Shown piece after piece: positions 4,700-10,291 of a stretch of DNA of 10,291 bases. How positions within the stretch are numbered: the first letter of the stretch is position 1; every line of letters begins with the position of its first letter. A program made the translations under genes and the position numbers. The stretch is from NCBI GenBank assembly GCA_041687095.1, contig JAWLCQ010000168.1:1-10291 (forward strand), in the 5' to 3' direction. This stretch comes from JAWLCQ01 sp041687095 (lineage in GTDB: Bacteria; Planctomycetota; Phycisphaerae; SM23-33). The notes under the pieces were generated by a model. The model saw nothing but the letters and a program-made list of their open reading frames with translations, ran no database searches and was not told the DNA's origin.

Positions 4700-7600
4700 A
4701 TGACGAACCTCGGGGATTCGCTCCAGGCGTATGCGCACGCGGTGCTGCCCGTGCTGCTGGATTCCGCCGTTAAGGGCGCGGTTCTGCTGCTGACGGCGGG
4801 GCTGGTGACGACGGCGATGCGGAGGGCGTCGGCGGCCGCTCGACAGTTGGTGTGGCTCACCGCGTTGATAGGACTGCTGGCGCTGCCGCTGGCGTCGCTT
4901 CTGCTGCCGGGCTGGGGCGTCCTCCCGGACTGGGCGCGGTGGGAACTGGCGGACGCCAGCGAAACGGAGCAGGCCGGTGAGCCTGCTGGAGAACCGCAGG
5001 CCGCCGCGTCCACCACTGGGGCGGCCGCTGTGGACGGGCCCGCTGCAGACGCGTCCGCAACGCCCCCCGGCTGGGTCGGGGGGGGGAGCGGGACGAGCGA
5101 CGGGTCCGGTCCGTCCCTCGATGATCCCGTCGCGGTCTCTCAGGGACAGCCCCCCCTTTCGTCAAGCCCGCATTCATCTCCATTCCCGGACGTTTCGGTC
5201 GCTCATGGACACCCCCCCGACGCCCATCTTCGCTCCGCTTCGTCGGGGCAAGCAGTCGGGGGGCGTTTGGATCACCCGCGTTCCATGGGATCCCGCGGGC
5301 TTGCCTCCGCGGCCGTGTGGGTCCTCGGGGCGTGGATCGCGGGAACGCTCCTGTGCCTGCTTCCGCTCGTGCTGGGGCGAGTGAGCCTGTGGCGGATCGC
5401 GCGGGCATCGCAGCCGATCACCGCCGGGCCTTGGGCGGACCTCGCCGCCCGCGCCGCCCGTGCACTGGGACTGCGCCGCAACGTAACGCTCCTCCGCAGC
5501 CCCGCCCAGCCCATGCCGATGGTCTGGGGCGTCCGGCGCCCCACGCTCCTGCTGCCCGCCGAGAGCGACGCGTGGCCGCCCGCCCGCCGCTGGGTGGTCC
5601 TGCTGCACGAACTCGCCCACGCCCACCGCCGCGACCCCCTCGCCAAGCTCCTCGCCCACACCGCCTGCGCCCTGTACTGGTTCAACCCCCTGTGCTGGAT
5701 CGCCTTCAAGCTCCTCCAGCGAGAAAGCGAAACCGCCTGCGACGACCTGGTCCTGTGCGGCATGGGCGCCTGCGGCACGGGCGCACGTGGCACGGGCGCA
5801 TTGGGCACGGTTGCACGTGGCATGGTTGCACGTGGCATGGGCGCACGTGGCATGGGCGTCTCGCCCATGTGTCGCACGGGCGTCTCGCCCGTGCTCTCCG
5901 GGGACCCCGCAGCCCCCGAGACCTCCGCGAGCCCCGGCACCTGGGCAAACCCCGAGCACGGCCAGGATGGCCGTGCGACACACGGGCAAGATGCCCGTGC
6001 CACGGAGAACCCAGGCTCCTCCGGCGAGCCCTCGTTCGCCCTGCGCCCCAGCGACTACGCCCAGCACCTGCTGGAGATCGCCTCGGGCCTCGAAAGCGGC
6101 ATGCTCGCCGCCTACAGTTCCATCGCCATGGCCCGGAAGTCCAAGCTCGAAGGCCGCCTCCTCGCCATCCTCGACCCCCACCGCAACCGCCGCGCCCTCA
6201 CGCGGGCGGGCGTGCTCATGGTGGCCGCCATCGCCCTCACCGCCGCCGTCTTCGTCTCCACGCTCAAAGCCGCCGATCCGCCCTCGCCCGCCCTGCAGGC
6301 GGTCAAGGCCTGGGCCCGCACCCACGACTGGGACGCCGCCGACATCGAACGCACCAGGCTCGCCGAACCCGGCGGGCTGCGGGACCTGCCGTTCACGCTC
6401 GACCCCTCCGAGGAAGCCGACGCCCGCAAGTGCGTCGAACTGGCGAAGGGGATCTACTACCGCGAGAACGGGATCTCCCGCTTCGACACCGAGGAGACCC
6501 GCAAGGCCCTGGAGGACATCCTCAAGGCCCGCCCGGGGTACTTCTACGCGGAGTACCTCCTGGGCGAATGGCTCGCCCGCAACGGCGGCGACCCCAACGC
6601 CGCCCGCCGCCACACCGAGACGGCCCTGCGGCACGCACCGGTCATCATCGTCCAGCGATACGAGACCCCCGAAGGCCAACCGGTTGCGGACGCGTCCGTC
6701 CAGATGCTCGCGCTGGAGTGCAACCGGCTGAAGCGGGGCTCGCTCGATCCGAGCCTGGACCTGTACTACCCCCGCCAGCGCACCGACGCCGCCGGGTGCG
6801 TCTACCTGCCCGCGTACGACACCGTCTTCCGCCTGGCGTCGCGCGGCGTGCCCACCGGCTACCGCGCCGATTACCCCCGCCTGGGCTGGTTCCTGAGCCC
6901 CGCGAAGGTCGGGCTGCTGCCCGTGTGCGTCCTGAGACCCGACGAGACCGCTACGTCGCAACCCTCCGACGAGTCGGCCGTGCGCGAGGTCGCCGGGGAG
7001 TTCCTCGCGGCCGTGCGACGAAAGGACATCGAGGCCATGAAGCCTCTGGCGCTGGGGAGCGTGGTGGGCTGGCTGAACGCGGAGCAGGGCGCCAATTCGC
7101 ACGCAGCCCGCCTGCCGGGATTCAGCGCCGACCGTCTCGCCAAGGACCTGGACGGGTTCCACAGCGAGATCTTCGCCGGCCACGAGGACATGATCACGCG
7201 CATCGCCGAGGTCGCCGTCCAAGGCGACTGGTCCGCCGTCCGCGTCCCCCTGCCCGCCAAGTTCGCCGCCACCAAGCACCCGGGACAGGAGACGTACCTC
7301 ATCCTGATCTTCCGTCGCACGCCCGCCGGCTGGCGGTTCGTGCACTGGGACGACGCACAGAAACCCCTCGCCGACGAACTCCGCAAGGACAGCCAACACC
7401 TCGCCCGCCTGCTTCCCGCCACAATTACCGCCGCCCCCGCCACGCAGCCGGCGGGGGGGACGCAGGCGGAGGCGTTTTCGTCCGTTGTGACCCGGACGCT
7501 CCGGTTCGCTCCAGGCGACTTGGCCGACTCGGCGATTGCCCTTGATACGGGCCGGATTCTCTCCCCGTCGGCCGACCTCAACCGCGACGATCAGCAGCGG

Positions 7601-10291
7601 GCGGACCTTGGGGCGGACGCGTGGCTGGACGATCACAGTCTGGGGCGAAAGCTGCGCCTGCGCTGGATCCGCATGCGAGTCTTCCGGGCTCCGGACGCAG
7701 CGTTTGCGTCGGCGACCCCGAATGAACTCCGCAAGCTGATCGACACGTCCGGTGGCCGCGATGTGGCAGCGTATCTCCTCCCCGTTGAGTGCGTCGGCAA
7801 GACATTCGCGTTTGTGACCGAGACGCACCAGATGGGATTGCTGCAGATCAGCAGCGCCGGCGCCAAAGACGGCCGAAGCGAGGTCGCCCTGCGGTACAGG
7901 CTCCTGCACCGGGGTGCCGATGCCGAGAAGATCGTCGCCACGGCCACGCCCGTGAAGACCGAGGCACCGGAAACCTGGCGATGGCGCGTCACCTGCGACG
8001 TGCCTGTCCGCGTCATCGAGGGCTTTGTCATAGATGGAGGGAAGGGCCATGTGTACGGCGATGGCGGCAGCCTGTTTCGAGGCGGTGACGTTGAGGTCGA
8101 AGTCGGCGTCATCCGCAAGGACGGCGAGATCAAGGTGGTCCGCTCGATAGGAAACCTGTCGGCCGGCCAGAAGAAGGAGATCGCTTATCCCATAACCACA
8201 CGCGATGAATCTCCGCTGAAGCTTCCTGAAGATACGCCGTTGACGGTCACCCACGTGTCTCCGGCCGTCGGACTCACCACGACTGGCCTGGTGAAGCTGT
8301 GGGAGGGCGAGTTCCGCAGTGGCGATGGACCGCCCAGGCGCGTCGCCTTCGCCGCCCGGATCGAAACTTGGGACATCCCGCCCGGGGAGGGCTCGCCGTT
8401 CCGCTTGGATGCTGAGAGGCCCACCACCCGCCCCAGCCCCGCCCCCGCCACGCAGCCCGCACCGCAGGCGGCCGCCGAGCCGATCATCGAGCGGACGATC
8501 CAGGACCTCGACGACGGCAAGGGCAGCGAGGGGTTGGTTCTGGCTTCGGGGAAGCTGCTGGACCTTCCGGGGGGCTTCGAGCGAATGCGGCCGCAGCAGC
8601 GGAGTGCGTGGATCCGCGACAGCGGCGTGGACCTGTTCGCCGACTTCGCGCGGAACCGCTGGGCCCTGCTGGCCGCCAACGAACTGACGCTGGCGGCGAT
8701 GGAACCGCAGGCCCTCGACGCCGCTGCGCCCCGGGCCGTGCAGGCCGCCCTGGCGTCGGGCAAGCCGGGCGTCGAGGTGATCGACTCCGACGGGTTCACG
8801 ATCTACGTGCTCCCCGAGGCCCCCAAGCTCCCCCTGCTCTTCGCCTTCCGCACAGGCGGCGGGCAGATCGGCGCCCTCGAGGTCGCCGGCACGAAGGCCG
8901 ATCCGCGGGCCGTCACGCTTCGCTACCGCCTGATGACGCAGTCGGCCGCGCAGCCTACCTCCGCCCGCGAGGGGTTCCTCGCCGTCGAACGATTCGCCCG
9001 CCTGGACGCGACGGAGCGGGAGAAGGGGCTGGGGCGCTTCTACCATGAACTCGCCCCGCCCTACATGAGCAGCGTGATCGTGGGCTTACTCAGCTCGACC
9101 CCGACGCACATCCTGCACCGCGGGGACGGGGGCGGGTTCGACGGGAACACGACGGTGTGGGGGAAGCAGCTTTCGGAGGCGGCGGAGACGATGACGCCTG
9201 AACAGGTCGCCGACCGGCTCGCCTCCGACCTGTGGCTGCGCATCGCGGCCCGCGCCCGTGCGGTCCAGGTCCTCCGCGCCCACCCGAAGGCGACGGCCGA
9301 TCTCGTCCGCGAGGACCTGCGGTCCGCGAACAAGGCCCGGGTCCAGCGGGCGGGGATGGTCATCGTGTCGCTGGAGATGCGGGAGTTCTCCCATGAACTG
9401 CTGAACCTGCTGTTCTCCGACAGCGAGGCCTCCGAACCCGCAATGCGAACGCTGCTGTTCCTGCCCGACCCGAACGTCACCCCCGTCCTGCTGCAGCGCG
9501 TGGAGCAGGACCCCAACGTGCTGGCGAAGTGCGCGGGGCTCTTCCAGGGCCCGCTGTACCACCAGCCCGCCGAGCCGCTGCTCCTGAAGCTGCTGGACTC
9601 GCCCGACCCCGAGATCCGCTACCACGCGGGTTGGGCGCTGTACGAGTGCAGCGACAGCAAGCTCGCCGCCCCCGCCGCACGGGCGGCCCGCGAGAAGGAC
9701 GCCCGCTTCCGCACCCAGGCGGCGCACTGGGCGTCCAACCTCCCCCCCGCCGCCTTCGCCTCCGTCCGCAAGGACCTGCTGCACCTGCTCAAGGACGAGG
9801 ACGAAAGCATCCGCTTGGAGGCCCTCCGCGCCTTCGCCCAGCAGCAGGACCCCGCCGCCGGGCCGGCCATCCTGGAGATGCTCAAGCGCCCCCGCGCGGG
9901 ATCGGTCGGTCAGGTCGAGGTGACGGTGATGCAGGCGCTGCAGGCGATGGCGGGGCAGCAGTTCGGGTACGACATGCACCGCTGGGGCCCCGACACGCCC
10001 GCCAACCGCCTCGCCATCGAACGCTTCGAGCAGTGGCTCAAGACCAGCGGAATGCTCGCAGCCCCTCCCCAGCAGGAGCCTGCCCCGTCTCCCCGCGCGC
10101 AACCGTCCAAAACACCCGTCACCCTCCCCCAACCGCCCAGCCAGCCCGCTACCGTCCACGACTCACCCCAGCCCGCCCCGAGCGGTGCGCCCACGACGCC
10201 GCCGGCGACGGCGGCGGGGGGGGAGTCCTCTGGTCCCGCGTCCGCCCCGCTGTCGGGCGGCCTGCCGGACGGGGCGCCGGTGGTACAGGTC
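4700..10291 (+). CDS. Very large M56-family (BlaR1-type) membrane sensor protease, 3' end beyond the window
   Basis: The frame is open from the ATG at 4700 to the last base: 1,864 codons with no stop. AAGGGG precedes the start by about 9 bases. Membrane segments lie near residues 22-39, 52-70, 204-223 and 505-522. The zinc protease domain shows HELAHAHRRD (HExxH at 303-307), NPLCW, then RESETACDDLVL, where E344 (or E342) is the third ligand. A low-complexity loop (about 82-203) separates the second and third membrane segments. Residues 354-449 are repeat-derived and interrupt the domain before PSDYAQHLLEI. After the last membrane segment come a TPR-like stretch (about 590-650), an NTF2-like stretch (about 756-900), two copies of one module (924-1071 and 1260-1414), HEAT-like helices (about 1500-1730) and a Pro-rich tail from about 1785. 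Classical BlaR1 is about 600 residues. It probably senses an envelope signal and inactivates the upstream repressor; the ligand is unknown. Confidence 0.93.
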   Translation, partial: MTNLGDSLQAYAHAVLPVLLDSAVKGAVLLLTAGLVTTAMRRASAAARQLVWLTALIGLLALPLASLLLPGWGVLPDWARWELADASETEQAGEPAGEPQAAASTTGAAAVDGPAADASATPPGWVGGGSGTSDGSGPSLDDPVAVSQGQPPLSSSPHSSPFPDVSVAHGHPPDAHLRSASSGQAVGGRLDHPRSMGSRGLASAAVWVLGAWIAGTLLCLLPLVLGRVSLWRIARASQPITAGPWADLAARAARALGLRRNVTLLRSPAQPMPMVWGVRRPTLLLPAESDAWPPARRWVVLLHELAHAHRRDPLAKLLAHTACALYWFNPLCWIAFKLLQRESETACDDLVLCGMGACGTGARGTGALGTVARGMVARGMGARGMGVSPMCRTGVSPVLSGDPAAPETSASPGTWANPEHGQDGRATHGQDARATENPGSSGEPSFALRPSDYAQHLLEIASGLESGMLAAYSSIAMARKSKLEGRLLAILDPHRNRRALTRAGVLMVAAIALTAAVFVSTLKAADPPSPALQAVKAWARTHDWDAADIERTRLAEPGGLRDLPFTLDPSEEADARKCVELAKGIYYRENGISRFDTEETRKALEDILKARPGYFYAEYLLGEWLARNGGDPNAARRHTETALRHAPVIIVQRYETPEGQPVADASVQMLALECNRLKRGSLDPSLDLYYPRQRTDAAGCVYLPAYDTVFRLASRGVPTGYRADYPRLGWFLSPAKVGLLPVCVLRPDETATSQPSDESAVREVAGEFLAAVRRKDIEAMKPLALGSVVGWLNAEQGANSHAARLPGFSADRLAKDLDGFHSEIFAGHEDMITRIAEVAVQGDWSAVRVPLPAKFAATKHPGQETYLILIFRRTPAGWRFVHWDDAQKPLADELRKDSQHLARLLPATITAAPATQPAGGTQAEAFSSVVTRTLRFAPGDLADSAIALDTGRILSPSADLNRDDQQRADLGADAWLDDHSLGRKLRLRWIRMRVFRAPDAAFASATPNELRKLIDTSGGRDVAAYLLPVECVGKTFAFVTETHQMGLLQISSAGAKDGRSEVALRYRLLHRGADAEKIVATATPVKTEAPETWRWRVTCDVPVRVIEGFVIDGGKGHVYGDGGSLFRGGDVEVEVGVIRKDGEIKVVRSIGNLSAGQKKEIAYPITTRDESPLKLPEDTPLTVTHVSPAVGLTTTGLVKLWEGEFRSGDGPPRRVAFAARIETWDIPPGEGSPFRLDAERPTTRPSPAPATQPAPQAAAEPIIERTIQDLDDGKGSEGLVLASGKLLDLPGGFERMRPQQRSAWIRDSGVDLFADFARNRWALLAANELTLAAMEPQALDAAAPRAVQAALASGKPGVEVIDSDGFTIYVLPEAPKLPLLFAFRTGGGQIGALEVAGTKADPRAVTLRYRLMTQSAAQPTSAREGFLAVERFARLDATEREKGLGRFYHELAPPYMSSVIVGLLSSTPTHILHRGDGGGFDGNTTVWGKQLSEAAETMTPEQVADRLASDLWLRIAARARAVQVLRAHPKATADLVREDLRSANKARVQRAGMVIVSLEMREFSHELLNLLFSDSEASEPAMRTLLFLPDPNVTPVLLQRVEQDPNVLAKCAGLFQGPLYHQPAEPLLLKLLDSPDPEIRYHAGWALYECSDSKLAAPAARAAREKDARFRTQAAHWASNLPPAAFASVRKDLLHLLKDEDESIRLEALRAFAQQQDPAAGPAILEMLKRPRAGSVGQVEVTVMQALQAMAGQQFGYDMHRWGPDTPANRLAIERFEQWLKTSGMLAAPPQQEPAPSPRAQPSKTPVTLPQPPSQPATVHDSPQPAPSGAPTTPPATAAGGESSGPASAPLSGGLPDGAPVVQV
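5759..5848 (+). repeat. 15-bp tandem repeat (six units) inside the M56 protease gene
   Basis: Six consecutive 15-base units of the form GGCAYGGGCGCACGT, with a few changes, encode the pentapeptides GMGAC, GTGAR, GTGAL, GTVAR, GMVAR and GMGAR (residues 354-383). A partial seventh runs into the palindromes at 5851. Because 15 is a multiple of 3 the frame is kept. The unit resembles half of the neighbouring palindromes, so it may have grown from one of them. Confidence 0.88.
5851..5999. repeat. Two pairs of dispersed palindromes in opposite orientation, inside the M56 gene
   Basis: Four hairpins with 7- to 8-bp stems and 5-base loops lie at 5851-5869, 5875-5893, 5957-5975 and 5981-5999. Within each pair the start-to-start distance is 24 bases. 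The first pair has loops GTCTC/GTCTC and spacer TGTCG; the second has loops AGGAT/AAGAT and spacer CGACA, the reverse complement. The second pair is therefore an inverted copy of the first, 63 bases away. In frame they read GVSPM, GVSPV and HGQDARAT. I know strings like HGQDARAT as translated dispersed repeats in planctomycete and verrucomicrobial genomes (recall, not searched). Confidence 0.85.
7433..8457 (+). repeat. 17-bp direct repeats bracketing a 1,008-base in-frame segment of the M56 gene
   Basis: GCCCCCGCCACGCAGCC occurs at 7433-7449 and at 8441-8457, 1,008 bases apart (336 codons). Both copies encode the linker APATQPA. The segment between them starts the first sensor module, and base composition there looks lower in GC than the flanks. 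The repeats mark domain boundaries and may be the scars of domain duplication or insertion; shared linker coding is the simpler alternative. Confidence 0.6.

Noticed and set aside
5759..5848. Possible collagen-like Gly-x-y domain
   Set aside because: The unit is five residues, not three, and is better explained as a tandem DNA repeat linked to adjacent palindromes.
5317..7545. 742-codon plus-strand frame inside the M56 gene
   Set aside because: It encodes an Arg/Pro-rich low-complexity protein in another frame of the M56 gene and has no ribosome site or motif.
5174..9046. 1,290-codon open frame on the minus strand
   Set aside because: It lies opposite the M56 gene. Its predicted protein is Gly/Arg/Ala/Val-rich with no family motif, whereas the plus strand shows HExxH, membrane segments and a repressor partner. 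Long antisense frames are expected in GC-rich DNA.
9086..10159. 357-codon minus-strand frame
   Set aside because: Antisense shadow of the HEAT-like part of the M56 gene, with no motif.

Overview
The window is GC-rich DNA with dense coding and many structured dispersed repeats. A BlaI/MecI-type repressor paired with a very large M56 (BlaR1-type) membrane protease, a uroporphyrinogen-decarboxylase-fold methyltransferase-like gene, and repeats that read 'HGQDARAT'-like when translated together suggest a Planctomycetota bacterium or a close PVC-group relative. This is an inference from gene families and repeat style; no rRNA or marker gene is present.

Layout, left to right: (1) 1-200, an imperfect inverted-repeat element just downstream of the first gene. 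(2) 216-1229, minus strand, a uroporphyrinogen decarboxylase-family protein. (3) 1230-2176, about 950 bases without a gene, packed with repeats: 18-bp repeats, a 118-bp tandem duplication, hairpins of one family in both orientations, short 23-, 7- and 18-bp repeats, and a 161-bp inverted-repeat element (2012-2172). (4) 2177-2686, minus strand, a YhbS-like GNAT acetyltransferase. (5) 2687-3266, non-coding, with a 133-bp MITE-like element (2871-3003). (6) 3267-3863, plus strand, a small coiled-coil lipoprotein, followed by a strong hairpin terminator (3995-4052). (7) 4314-10291, plus strand, a two-gene operon: a BlaI/MecI-type winged-helix repressor, then after 2 bases an M56 protease that is still open at the window edge (1,864 codons without a stop).

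The repressor and protease form a signalling pair in the style of BlaI/BlaR1: the membrane protein senses something outside the cytoplasm, its zinc protease domain (HELAH at residues 303-307) is activated, and the repressor leaves its operator. A 10-bp AT palindrome downstream of a TTGACG box, ahead of the repressor gene, is a plausible operator. The protease is far larger than classical BlaR1 (about 600 residues). Its C-terminal part carries a TPR-like stretch, an NTF2-like stretch, two copies of a duplicated module, HEAT-like repeats and a Pro-rich tail.

The most unusual feature is at 5759-5999. A 15-bp tandem repeat and two pairs of palindromes have entered the protease domain in frame, adding about 96 residues between the metal-site helix and the conserved PSDYA segment. 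The first four genes look like ordinary housekeeping or accessory genes and share no obvious pathway.
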